From Lutjanus erythropterus (Eukaryota > Chordata > Actinopteri > Lutjaniformes > Lutjanidae), in the NCBI GenBank assembly GCA_020091685.1, contig CM034601.1, positions 6,160,429 to 6,224,428 of the forward strand: a stretch of 64,000 bases of DNA. The letters run 5' to 3'. Positions 46,980 through 58,910 of this stretch are shown piece after piece. Below the pieces are notes generated by a model that worked only from the letters and a program-made list of their open reading frames with translations, searched no databases and was not told the origin of the DNA. The translations under genes and the position numbers were made by a program. The first letter of the stretch is position 1. Each line of letters opens with the position of its first letter.

Positions 46980-47300
46980 GGCCCTCCACACAGCTTCATG
47001 GCGCTCCAGCAGCGTTTCAGAAGCGGCGCGCTTTGCCTGCCTGATTATGTAGCTCAGACTTTGTTTATTTGGTATTTTTTTCTTGGTGTATGTGCTAAAT
47101 AGACTGTGCTGTAAGATAATTTTCTTTTGCTTTTCTGTTTGTATGATTATGAGTCTGCAGCATCCATCATAAAGACTCGGCAGGTATTCGCCAATGGAGC
47201 AGAACACAGAGACGCTTCTGGGACCCACCGCAGAGCTTCAGAAAGCCAACTATTGTGTAGAATAGTCACAATCATCCCCAACGCGACACAGCTGTGTTGA
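46980..47300 (+). repeat. Second copy of the 13.5 kb nested repeat
   Basis: ATGAGTCTGCAGCATCCATC, AGACTCGGCAGGTATTCGCC, CTTCTGGGACCCACCGCAG and ATTGTGTAGAATAG match the order of blocks at 13696-13910. The 90-base segment that separates GAGTCTGCA from GCAGCATCC in the other copy is missing here, so this copy shows a precise deletion or the other an insertion. No coding capacity. Confidence 0.5.
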
Positions 47301-47518
47301 GTGGAATCAAGCCATTAGAGTTCACCACAGGTCCAAACGTTTTAACTCAATCCAAAGAGGAAACCTACCTACATCTGATGTGTATGACTCATTGTTGTTT
47401 TTGTTCGTTTGGAAAAGGAATCCAAAATGGACTCAAGGACAGTCTGACCCACTTTGAAGAAACCAAAGGATATTCTAACCTGATCCAAAACACAGTTTAT
47501 CTGAACACACCCAAATAA

Positions 47519-47830
47519 CAGAGGTGTGGACTTGTGTCACATGACCTGACACAAATTTCATGACTTAAACGTGACAAAATCAAAAAAGATTTGACTTGGA
47601 CAATTAAAAAGTATGATTTTAAAAAAAGTGTGAATCCACAAATCAATTAATTTCCCCCACTTTTCTGATTTGTTTAACATTACATCACCAGATGCACTAT
47701 GTTTGGACCAATCCGACAACATCCAATCAAGGAGGTCCAGTTGGAAAAAATGATGAAGATAATTTTGTTTGTTTGTGGCTGGTGGCAACAACAAAGACAA
47801 AAGAAATGCAGTATGCAGTATTCACCTGAA
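47519..47830 (+). mobile_element. Truncated hAT-like MITE (CAGAGGTGTGG family)
   Basis: It begins CAGAGGTGTGGACTTGTGTC and contains CCGACAACATCCAATCAAGG, CCAGTTGGAAAAAATGATGA and AGATAATTTTGTT, all with counterparts in the 19804-21100 element. The right end (as at 21090) is missing. It lacks the 600-base insertion of the other copy, so it shows the uninterrupted arrangement. Confidence 0.55.
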
Positions 47831-49100
47831 TACATTTCTCTGTTATGATGAGACACTAAATAATCAGAGCTGACAGGAAGTCAGCTCAGATCCATTTGAA
47901 TATCACACATATTGACCCACAGACTCCTGAACCGGGCTACGACAACACCACCCTACCTGAGCTGATTAGACTAAACAGCATTTGGGCTCAGTAACCCTTA
48001 AATTCGCGACTTCAGATTCTAAGAACTGAATGGACCCACAGAGAACTCCATTAACAGCATTTGGGCTAAAAATCTAAAATACATCCAGAGGGCTGCGCTA
48101 AAATCTCAAGGATTAATATTCTTAGGATCATGAATGTGTTCAGCATGTGTTGCAAATGTGATGACAATCTGCCCATTAGATTTAGATTTGAATGGTGCGA
48201 GAGGAAAGGTCACAGAGATTAAAAAAACATTTAGATTTCTTGAGTGCTGCTTTATTGCTTTGTATGGCGTCATTGCTTGTAAAAGTTTTTTTTTTATATT
48301 AGTGCCTGCAATCAAATAACAGCCTCATGAATTAAAAATCACCCTAAAATTGAACTTAATGTTTTAGGTGAGAGGACAAAAAGATGAAGTGGCTGACACA
48401 GCCCTGCCACTCTTAAGCACAAGAAGATTTTCTGATGAAGTGATTTTCTCTTGAATGTCTCAACTTTGTTTCATTAAATACTGGTTTCTATTGAGGTGTT
48501 TTTGCTTCTTGTGGTTTTATTTGTGCTTTCTTCGGTCTGCGGTCCATTAATTTGTGGCTTAGCCTCCAGCCAAAGAAAACAGTACTACAGGTCCAATTTC
48601 ATCAACAAGGAACAGGACTTGAGATAGCAAATCCTGCTCAGTGTCACTGTTATAAAAATCATCGTCTCATAATAGCCGACTCTCGGGAGAAAGCTGGTAT
48701 TCTTTGGTGACTGGCTTTTTTCAAAGTGAGGGCAAAACTGTTTTGAGAAATATTGAGTACTGTGCTTGTCATGCTTTGCAAACCTGCAGCAGAGGATGAA
48801 GACTTCACTTTCAAAGATGCCACACTTCTGTTTCTCTGTCCTCGTTTGAAAGCCGACCAAAATTGGCCTTGGCACATGATGGTAATTGTCTCACCAGTGC
48901 CATCCAAGGCACTCCAAATTCATCCTGCCGGCTGCTTCGCTTATAGTGCAAGTGCCTGTTCCTGCTCAGCAATACTCGGCCTAATCTTATCAGTGCATAC
49001 TGCTCTCAGCCTGCCAGACAACCTCAATGCCTGCTCTCACCTTATGATCACTGGAGATCACTCCTTGGGAAAAGAGAAAAATCCACCAAAGTCTGTTATC
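47831..49100. other. Unassigned non-coding DNA
   Basis: A 117-codon plus-strand frame (48753-49106) is overlapped by minus-strand frames and shows no domain. Balanced composition at 48750-49060. No call. Confidence 0.35.
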
Positions 49101-49109
49101 AAGTGAAGG

Positions 49110-49306
49110 TGATACAAAGAGCAGTTGAGAAGTAGAATTTCTTCAACTTTCTTGACAAGTGGGACTATGCCGCCATGGGCTGTCACTTCAGACAGACCAA
49201 GCAGAACACGGGCCATTTTCAATTCATCGCTGTTTGCCTTCAGTGACTCAATCACATGGAAAATTAGCTTGGTGAAAATATGAAAAGCATTCCAAGCTGA
49301 GTACTG
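49110..49306 (-). other. Coding-like minus-strand stretch, undetermined
   Basis: The minus strand encodes AWNAFHIFTKLIFHVIESL, then KANSDELKMARVLLGLSEV and GGIVPLVKKVEEILLLN, an uninterrupted helix-like series of about 60 residues. Splice signals on both sides are weak (acceptor-like AATAGTGCAG with little pyrimidine; donor-like GTATCACC). No family recognised. It may be chance. Confidence 0.2.
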
Positions 49307-49309
49307 CAC

Positions 49310-50870
49310 TATTTTTCAAAGACAACCCGTTGTATTCTTGACATGGTAAGTAATTAAGGTGTGAATCCACAAAGTAAATGCAACAGAAATTACATCAATT
49401 TGACACTTCATTATTGCTGAACCTGAAACAAATGAGCAAAACCAATGGACAAGATAAAAGCAAAACTAGCGGCTGCTTGAGGCTTTAATCGTTCACCACA
49501 AATTACAAATGATTTGAATGGAGCAAAAAATACAGGAACCAGGTTTCCATCCAAATGTATCACAAATTTCGACCAAATTTCGAGTAAATCTGCAAAATAA
49601 AACGCTGAGTGAATGCTTGTTTCCATCCACTGCCGTTATGTAATTATTTGGGGTCTGTTTCATCAAGATAAGCAGTAGGTGGCTAATTTTGCATTTCTGC
49701 ACCAGTATTGGACAGCAAAATGTAAAGTTTGTCTTGAAAGTACAAAAGGCCAAGAGGTCACAAAGAAAAAGTAATGAACAAATAACCAAATAACATACCA
49801 ACCTGCCTTCATTTTGATATTTCTTTCAAATTATGCCTGATGGTCCTATGAAGTCCGGTGAAAGTATATTCCAAGAAAATACGACTCATCCTCTAGGGAC
49901 ACAAATAATTTCATGTACATCTGGGAACTATGACTGCAATGATCCAAAGCGAAATTTTACAAGGGGAAAATGTTGGCATGAAATCATTTGCACCATGAAT
50001 ATCTATTCCTTTTCATGACACTCTAACCTGTTGTCAAGACCTTTCTTTGGACCTGCTGCTGTCGGGACAAAAATATGCAATAGCTGCACTGAAAGCAACA
50101 TCAGAGCACAGATTTATAACAAAATGTTCAGACACTTTCGTAAGTGACTGTACTAATACAGAGTTCAACAATAAAGATTGCCCACTTGCCTGGGGCAAGA
50201 AAAATGCCTCTCTGTTGCCAGGCAGGTGTTTAAAAAAGACTCTGTTGATATTAATCTATGTGTAAGGTAATTTCACCTCTCAAATATGGAGACTTCGCTC
50301 TTTTTTTTTTTGTTTATTATCACATTAAACTGAATACTTTCTGGTTTAGACATTTAAAACAATAGCTCACCCAAAAATGAAATTTCACTCAAATCAATTG
50401 CAAGATTGCATATATCTCATGTCACGCTGCTTGGGTGACAGCTTGTGTACCCACAGATCCAGATCCAGTTGACATTTTTCACTATTTTCAGACATTTTAT
50501 AGACGTTGCAACTTGCTGCACTGAATTAAACCAATCAACAGTGAACTTTACTTTATTTGTTATTTGATAATAAAAAACAGACAATTTGTAAAGGGGGAAA
50601 TAAATATTGAAAATTGAAATGGCACATTGATTTCTGATCCATTTGTCCTGCCAGCCAAGTGAAAGAAAAAACATTAATGTTGAACAATGTAATATGCTAC
50701 ATAAGTGTTAAGTGAAGTTGATATAAAATGTACAGTATCTGCAGAAAATGGGCTTAAATCAGTGTTCTGCAGGATGTTTTTATTCATGACAAGAAACATC
50801 TTGCTCTGAACAGGCCACGTATTCCACTGAAGATGAATAAAAGAATCAATTTGTTGTCCTTTCCCCTCTG
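49310..50870. other. Unassigned DNA; possible MITE end at 50.36 kb
   Basis: At 50355, TTTAAAACAATAGCTCACCC followed by AAAAATGAAATTTCACTC resembles the left end of a widespread fish MITE (TTAAAGGGATAGTTCACCC then AAAAATGAAAATT). The right end was not found. A T11 run is at about 50302. The rest is unassigned. Confidence 0.35.
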
Positions 50871-50879
50871 CTCGTGTCT

Positions 50880-51700
50880 ACAGGAAGAAAATCACCTCAT
50901 GAAATTCATAAATTCATACAAATGAATTCATTATGCGATGAAGTGAGCATATTAGGATGCCCACCTGTGATGACCTCTGAATAGCTTGGCCTATTTTATC
51001 CTACATCTACGTAATAATAATTTATATTATTATAATAGCACGTCCAATACAAAAAATGCAGGAAAAACACCATTAATCTTCTTGTCACACAAAAATAAGT
51101 TTCTCGATAAAGACCTTGCAGCCAGAGAGTCAATGCTCCTTGTTTTATTTTCTTTGGCTCAGAGCATCTTTTTTCTCAAAAGCAATGTTAACACACCACC
51201 TGACACACACTGGCTTACATGTGTAAAACACGTTGTATACATGGAGGAAAAATGTCTTTTACAGTAGCAATAAGCCTGACGCAGATCAGGCAAAGACCCA
51301 ACCTTTTAGATCTTGCAGCAGATCCTGTAAATAATCATCGGCGACTATTCTTGGCATGAAAGAATCTCCATTAAAATGAGCTTCCTTATCACTGACACTC
51401 ATCACTTGTTAATTGCCCGCAGAACCTAAGTGAAGCTGACACCTTCAAAATAAGCCCACGTGTCCTGGGAGCTCATTTGACACAGCGATAATGCCTCTGG
51501 ATAATATGATTAGCTGTCTAAACAGTCACCTGTCTATCAATCACACAGATGTGCATCAACGTATCCTACTGGGATAGTTTCAGAGAATAAAAATTAGGCT
51601 AACACTTATATGCAAATGGTGATTGTGTCATCTATTAATGAAGTGTTAATGGGGAGCAGTCATTTTTAATTTGCATCAGAAACATGGATTTAAGGTTAAA
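50880..51700. other. Possible cluster of conserved non-coding sequence
   Basis: Unique AT-rich sequence with CATAAATTCATACAAATGAAT near 50910, GATAATATGATTAGCTGTC near 51500, and at 51608-51650 ATATGCAAATGG (containing the octamer ATGCAAAT, a POU-factor site) next to CTATTAATGAAGTGTTAATG (homeodomain cores). No transposon ends. This combination is common in developmental enhancers; it is inference. Confidence 0.35.
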
Positions 51701-53620
51701 AGCAGGTGACTAACCTTCAAGAACAGAAGAAACGCTCATGCGGTGGAAAAGACCCCCCCCACCCCACCTCCCCAGAGGACTCACAATTTAAATATTCACA
51801 TAACAGAGAGAGCCGAGGATCAAGTTGTATCTACACATCACAAATAAAAACAGAAAACAGATGGAGCAAAGGATTATGGGGGGTTTTTCAAGGGAGAGAA
51901 AAAAAAAACAAAGTCAACAAAACAAAACCACAAAATAAAAACATCTCTATTCTATTCTGAGCAAACACTACGCTGTTGATCACCCGCTTTCCATGTAAAG
52001 GAGGTAACCTATCAAGGGCCCCCACGCATCCATCTGAGAGACTGACATGGCTGACAGAGGAAGGGAGGGATGGGGGAGAGGGGGGAAAAGCTGACTGATG
52101 GGTTATGCAGTCCCCCCCTACTGTCTCCTTGCATGTACTTAGGAGCTGCCAAAACTTGTGTGATATTAATGTCATCTGCCTTTTGTAATTTGACTTGGGA
52201 GTTCAAATCTTGTCTCAGCTTTGCCTCTCTCATGTCTGCAGGGTCTTACATCTCCCACGAAGCAAAAAGAAGAGAAAAGCTTGTTGGGCTTTAGTTTCAA
52301 GCAGATGTCAGATGCACCTCACTTCCTCTTATAAACTAGGATGAGTCTGCTTCTTGCAGGAGGGAAAAAAAAGGTCATTTGGCAGTGCTGTCGGCATTTC
52401 ACAGCAATATTTCTTGCGTATGAAGTGGTAAATGGGAGCCTTAACTCACAGATGGCACGCACTTCGGTGAGAGTCATAAACCGACTGCTTCCTCTGAGGG
52501 ATTTGTTTGTGTCAAGCACCTGATACACGTCCAGGATGCCTTTGATAAATCTTGACAGTGGCCAGCGAACACAAAGTGCTCATGCATGACAGTAAGTTAG
52601 ATGTGTGGGCAAACATGGCGATCAGCTCGAGGTCGTTAATCTCAGATAACAACAATAGATGATACAATATGCGCTAATATTGACGGCGCACTCTGTTAGT
52701 AAAGACAAATGTATCTATTTCACGGTGTTCTACTGTCAGGAAATTACACAATTCATTCTTTCACAGACTGCAATCAAATGTTGGAAAACTACAGCAGATG
52801 CCATTGCTTTACTTTATGTCTCATGTCTGCCTGTCATGGCAGCTAAATCATGTTCTACCAAAATAGAACTTAAAACATATCAATACAAACACTTTAATTA
52901 CAGTTTTTGGGTGAAATTCTATTCTTTAAGGATTTATATATATGAAATATATGTAATTTATGAAATGTTTTGGTTTGCTTGAATTTTTTTTATTTCTAAA
53001 CCTGCTCTGTGTCAGAAAACAAATGTATTAAAAGCTTTCAAAATCTAAAACTAAGAATACCTACTGATAACAGATGTAAAAATATGCTAATTATAATTGT
53101 TTAAAAATCAATTAGTTGTGTCCCAGATTTCCACCACATTTTCAGAAAAAACATGATTTTATCAGGGATAAGCAGGTTTAGCTGTACCCTAAACTCCCTG
53201 TCTCAATTCCTTATTTCTTGGCGATTTCATCAAAAAATATTTCTATCAGATGTCTCAGTGATAACATGTCATCTCTGTAGCCCCCCTAAATCTAATATAA
53301 AGATTATGTGTTTAAAATGTGTATTTTGATTAGCATTAAAAGGGCTCTTAGTGACTTTGAAAAAAATAAAATGGCTTCTCACTATGACTATGCTGTGAAA
53401 TGAAAAAATGTCAGCTCCGTAAAACATCAACTCCATCATATATTCCATCTGACAGAACTTACACCTACATTTACTAAAAAATGTAAAAAAGTGAAAAAAA
53501 ATACAGTTTTGTCCAAATTCTGAAAAACGAGTGAAACTGTAGTAGAAAAGAAATTCTTTAAGATCTCAAAGGGACTTAAACTTTACCACTTTCCATGTAA
53601 ATGTTCAGTCAGTCTTGATG
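51701..53620. other. Unassigned non-coding DNA
   Basis: Includes a C8 run near 51751 and C/G-rich short runs near 52070-52120. Frames on both strands are short and overlap. No transposon ends recognised. Confidence 0.4.
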
Positions 53621-53623
53621 GTT

Positions 53624-54034
53624 AAAGGTGGTCAAGTGAAGCAAATAATTCCTCAGTGCTGCTATATAGACCAAGGAAGCTGGGTTCTCCCGCTCGCAGA
53701 GCTGTGCAGTAGTGCCAACATCTACCAGAATGCATTGCCAGCAAGCTTCTGATGCCCACGCCTATGTTGGCATCTTATCACCACCTTAGCCTATAGCTAC
53801 TACTTTGCTGGCCAAAAGTTAGCAATCGGGGACAAAAATATTCATCTGGCTAGAGAGTGACTAGAAATGCAAACCGAAACAGCCTGTAGTTCTTCCTGCA
53901 TCCAACTGCACAGCAGAAGAACTCAGCTCGGTCAGTATAGCTCACATTGAGGAATTTATTTCTGCAAATTGACTATGTATACCATCAGTGTTGACTGGAC
54001 ATCCACATTATATGCAACAAAGTTTCCCTTTAAA
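53624..54034. mobile_element. Possible TTAA-bounded repeat
   Basis: The right end on the other strand begins TTAAAGGGAAACTTTG, a start I know from fish MITEs; the left border reads TTAAAGGTGGTCAAGTG. Beyond TTAAAGG the two ends do not match, so inverted repeats are not proven. The interior is balanced in composition and has no open frame. Confidence 0.35.
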
Positions 54035-54900
54035 AATTAAATGGACTTACATCAAAGTTTCCTGGGGAAAGTCCAAGGTGAAAGTCTTGTGTTGGTTTGG
54101 CTAATCACCTATCCACCTCCTCCATATACAGACTTATTCGATTTCTATGCTGCATTACCAACTTCGACGGCACAACAAAACATAATGCTTGGAGGCTGCG
54201 TCCCCAGATGGCACTAGAGAGGCGATGTGATGTGTTGGGAGTGAGAACAGGCTGGTTTGAAAAATAAATAATAGATAATTTATTATTATCTGCTATTTAA
54301 GTGCTCAAATATTTATATTGGCTTTGAAAGTCAGTACCAGCTGGGCTATATTTGCCACTTGCTTCCAGCCCCGAGCAGCTTCTCTATTGTTAATATAGAC
54401 ATGTAAACATGTGAATGCATATACAGTCAGGATCTCTGCTGCATTTTCATAAAACTGTTTTGATGCTCAAAAAACCTTTACTGAAAAACAGCAGAAATAC
54501 CACAGAAAAAGAAAAATAAGAGTAAAAACAAGCTAATGAAAATGGATTTTTTCTAAATTCACTTTGACACTGTGCAACCTGTTTGTGCTTCTTCTACAGT
54601 TGCCATGGCATTCCTGCCATTCTGCCATTCAATGTTACCTGCCTCAACTTCACCAAAAAGTCCAAAAAAAGTAAAGAATCTTCTAAAAAAGTGTGGGTCT
54701 CGGGGATGAACTCGACTGCTCCGCCTGTGGAGTCCAGATACGTGCTCTTGTTGCATGACACCCCTCTTTGTCACCATAGCTGCTGATTAAAAACACCACA
54801 AGGTGCATGAGGATCAGGAGAGAGCTTGCACATTGCAAACATCCCATGTCTCACTCCACCTTCCAAATGTGAACGTGGAACTATGGTGTCATTTGAGTTG
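54035..54900. other. Unassigned non-coding DNA
   Basis: Opposing frames at 54559-54786 look like chance: one is lysine/serine-rich because of an AAAAAG-rich stretch. No feature supported. Confidence 0.4.
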
Positions 54901-54904
54901 TCCG

Positions 54905-55065
54905 AAACATGGCGAAGCATCTGTGGAAGAGGAACTGTACTTTCTGTAGATATAAAGGACTCAATCTAAGGTAATGAAAACAATCATTCTTATTTACAGG
55001 TGATTATACACTAATGAAAATGTACTTGTGGGTTTAAAGGTTCTACATATAAGATTTTAGACATT
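54905..55065 (-). mobile_element. Fragment of the TTAAAGGTCCAGTGTGTA MITE (inverted)
   Basis: GTAGATATAAAGGACTCAAT, TCTAAGGTAATGAAAACAAT and TTTACAGGTGATTATACACT match, in reverse, the left arm of the copy at 37804 and the copy at 34072. The expected terminus is replaced by TTTAAAGGTTCTACATATAA, so the end is decayed or a second element abuts. Confidence 0.55.
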
Positions 55066-57599
55066 AATATAGCAGCTATGTTAAGATAGTGTGTGGGCTG
55101 TAATCTGAGCTTCTCTGTTTTTTGTTTTGCATGTGCACATCAATGCATATAAACTATGAGATGCTAAAAGGCTCCAACTTGACTTGGAGTTTGCTTTTCT
55201 TCTCCTCCATGTGTTATTAACTTGATGGATACATAATATTACTGTCTGTTTTCATTAGTGGTAGAGTGGGCATGATGATGCATTACAAATATTATAATAA
55301 ATAATATAAAACATAAGTAAAAGCTGTTGCTACATCTAATACTACCACAATTAAAGCTCCTGCTGCAGCTATCTCTACCTCTACCAGCAGGTTTGGCCTG
55401 TTGCTTTAAGAAGCTATTCATCAACCAGGTCTGGTCCTCCCTGTCTGATCTACTGTGGCTGACCCTGACCCCTGACCTCCCCCTGGAGGACGGCGCCTAT
55501 TGAAAACTGTCCTACATCAATAACAGATCACATTACAAGTTTTATGAGGGCCCATACATTCGCTCCAGCTTTTCCATTTCCCCATCTTCTCTTCCAATCA
55601 GCCAGCCCAACCTCGACACTTAAGACTTACAGACCAGTTCGCTGATGACACAAGAGGTCCGGTAGCCCGCAGTTTACACTGGATTTCCATATTCTGATTC
55701 AAGTTCATGCAGTCCTCAAATGAGACAGCCTGCCCACACAAAGGCTTAGGAACATCAAAAGAGTCCAACTTCCGCCCTCAGATGAATATCTTAGGCCATG
55801 AGGCGGAGTAAAAAACACCAGAGCAAATAACAAAAAAGCAGATGAGCCAGAAGCTATTGGGCGAGAGTTTGAATTATGCAGAGAGCTGGTGTGGAGGTGA
55901 AATTCTGTTCAGACCAGTGAGATGCAAAATCAGAAGAGGAGACTCAGTTAATGGCTGGAGCCAGTGGATTGAATTTCAGAAGATAGTGGCACCGGCTATC
56001 AATTTTGGCCCAGAAAAAATCAATACGAAATATGGCCTCCGTGTTACTGCTCTGCCATGAGTGCGGGTTTTCCTGCTCTGGATGATGTCCAAAAGGCAGA
56101 AAAGAACCTCAAAACCTTTTTAAAAATACAAAACCTAAAGATAAGCATCAAAATATACCCGTGGATTTTATTCTGCCAGGGAAACATCCTTTTTCCAGCA
56201 ATCAGCTTCCACTCAGGGGTTAAAGACATACCTCAAGGGCATCGGGACAAGGAATTAAAGGAAAGTAGAGCAATACTTCTTCATTCCATAAATTAAAATA
56301 GGGTTCATCATTTAATATTTGTAATACAGAAGATCCAGACTGAATGTGTTATCTTTATATTAGACAGCAACATTATCAAAATCCCACGACCTTGACTTGA
56401 ATAGTAAGAATAATGTTTAATTTTCTTGAATCAGATAGACAATATTTCTAACCCAGTTTTTGCTGAACACAAGCCAATTAAGTAATTTCATTTTTATCTG
56501 TTTGACCTTAAGTCTTGAGGTGACTACCATAAAGTGATTTAGATCTTATATCATGACCTTTTGAAAGGCATTCATAAAAAGGTCAGATTTTAGGCAAATA
56601 CTCTCATTAATAAAAAAAAAAGGTTTTCTTATTAGAGCAAGTTGAACAAGACAAGTTGTCAGATTTGTTGAAATAAATGATTTTTATTTCTGTTCATTGT
56701 AAAGTGTGTTTGTGTCTTACTTACATATTTACAACTGCAATTTAAATTTTTCTTTGGCATCAATTTAAGGTTCATATTTTGTACAATGATACAGTGCATA
56801 CAATCTGAAACGCCATCATCCTCAGGTATGATTGGCTATCTGTTCAGTGAGACATCAACCGTTTGATGTGTTTGAGTATTTTTAAATGTGCATTGTTTTT
56901 TTTTTAGCCTACTTTTATTTGTTTACAAGATAACTTACTTTATGGATCATTTTACAACACAGGATTGTAAAATAAGATCTTAGTTGTAGTTCCCTTTGTG
57001 CTACTCATAAAAACAAAAACTCTATATACAGCAAATAGATAAATAAATAATAAATAAAAATCATGAAACTAAAACCATTTTTCATGGAGTCATGCTGAAA
57101 TGGATTAAAGAGTCTCACAGCCTGAAGATAAGGTGGGAGGAATAATGGAGGTCCTATTTCTTTTTGAAGATAAAAGTACTGAAGCTTTCTATTAGTGCCA
57201 CTCAGTTCTTTTGTGAATGTCACAAACAATAAGATACTCTGCTTTTAGCAATCAAGGTAGATCTTAGAAATGGTAAATTAATACTGTTCCGACATCCTTA
57301 AAAACATAAACTGATATTTGAAGGTGTCCTTCTTCACATTTGTCAAATTCAAATCATAAATATGAAATCTGCAAACAATTCTGTGCAAGAAATTACAGCA
57401 GGTTTGTTTTATTATTCATTAAGTAGTGTTTGTCTTTCTGCATAATAACCTGTCATATTTTGAACAGAGGCCTTCACAAAGAATAAAATGTGATTTTCTT
57501 CTTGCTATATTTCACAAAAATCCCTTCATCAAAGGTGTTTGTTAGTGTTTGTGTGATACTAGATTTATGAGGCCAAGGACAGCTAATTAGCTGGCCAGT
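55066..57599. other. Unassigned non-coding DNA
   Basis: Mostly AT-rich. A GC-richer patch at 55430-55500 (CCTGACCCCTGACCTCCC) has no open frame worth calling. An AAAT-type simple repeat lies at about 57035-57060. Frames at 55842-56296 show no domain. Confidence 0.4.
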
Positions 57600-57975
57600 T
57601 CTAAAAATTAAAATAAACTCACCATGAAGTACATTTTAAATATGCACCAACAAGGATTAAGTTCTAAACTTGATTAAATCATGGTTTAACTTTAATTTAC
57701 TTTGCACCAACCTTAAAGCTATCTTAAAATTAAGAAAGATTACATTTAAACCTCTCTTTAAAGTTGGTTTAGTTTTTACTCTAAAATTTAAAATGTGGTC
57801 CAGTATTAACATCCAACCAATACTTGAGGAGGTTGAACTTTTAAAATAGCTGCCTTTTTTTTAGATGCACTGAGCCAACAAACAATATAACATTTTTGGT
57901 TGTTTTTTGCTAGCTAGCAAAACTTTAACTGTAACTTTTGTCAACATTTTAGCTGAAAGTTGACGCTCCCCAACC
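57600..57975 (-). repeat. Long dispersed repeat, inverted copy A
   Basis: Read on the minus strand, it shares with 63440-63945: GTCAACA, ACTAGCTAGC-like, AAAAAGGCAGC, TAGAGTAAAAACTAAAC, TAATCTTTCT, TTTTAAGAT, TTGGTGCAA, AAACCATGATTTAATCA. The blocks keep the same order over about 370 bases. No terminal repeats were delimited. The class is unknown to me. Confidence 0.6.
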
Positions 57976-58620
57976 CCCAAACACCACCCCCTGTATGCTT
58001 GCTAGGTCCCAACAGCTCAATTTATTCTAAATGTTTTTGATATTTAGTTATTTAATTTAATATGGGCAAGCAAGCATCTCCTTATCTATTTTTAGTCATT
58101 TTAAACCCAATTTTGCTAAACTCTGATTGGAATTCATCACAGATTAAATTAATCTTTATTAGTTCAATCCAGTGTAAACGTCACTTGAAATTTAATAAAG
58201 TATCAGTGACAAATAGGTTATTGAAAAACGATTGGAACGTTCTCCCCATTTGTATCGCTCTAACGATAGGCAATGCCAAAGTAAATCTCCTTCATGAAAC
58301 ATGAAATATAACATAGTGACACAAGAGTGGCTTCTGTACCACACAGTCCATCAGTGAGTTTTATTTTTAGGTGCCTTAAATGGAGTGGGAAAGATTGAAA
58401 AGTACCACTAAAGGTGAAGGGGGACACAGTGCAAGCATCAGTCCCTAATGGCTTTCATGTAGTGTTTCAAGGAGTGGAGAGCAGGATCTCAAAGCCCCCT
58501 GGGACTTGGCTACGAGGTAAATACTCTGCAGGTAATGGCACTGCAACAACTGAATGGTTTCAATACTGTTGCTCCACTCTGCTGGCGCATTGGCATACAG
58601 GATAATGGGAGAGGCAGCTG
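57976..58620. other. Unassigned non-coding DNA
   Basis: Short frames only (80 and 63 codons). Nothing recognised. Confidence 0.4.
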
Positions 58621-58910
58621 CTGCTAAGCTGTCACGTTAATGATGAAATTGATGCTGGCGGAGGAAGAGAATCAGCAACTCGCTATCCAAATTATGTTCC
58701 TCATTCTCTGAATACCTGAGCTGCATTTCATTTTCTAATTTTTTAATTCGTTTGGTATCAATGTCTCTTTAGCAGAGAAGAAAAGCACAATTTACTTAAG
58801 CCATCCCTCAGAACATTTTCTGGCAGTGGTTTACGGTTTAAGTGCCGTCTGGGCCGTGCTTGTGAATTGCAGCCATGGTATGGAGGGGCCGATAAGTCAT
58901 ATGCTTTTCT
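58600..58910. other. Possible conserved non-coding element
   Basis: Unique, balanced sequence with CACGTTAATGATGAAATTGA, TCTAATTTTTTAATTCG and GAATTGCAGCCATGG. No transposon ends or coding frame. Enhancer-like by style only. Confidence 0.25.
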
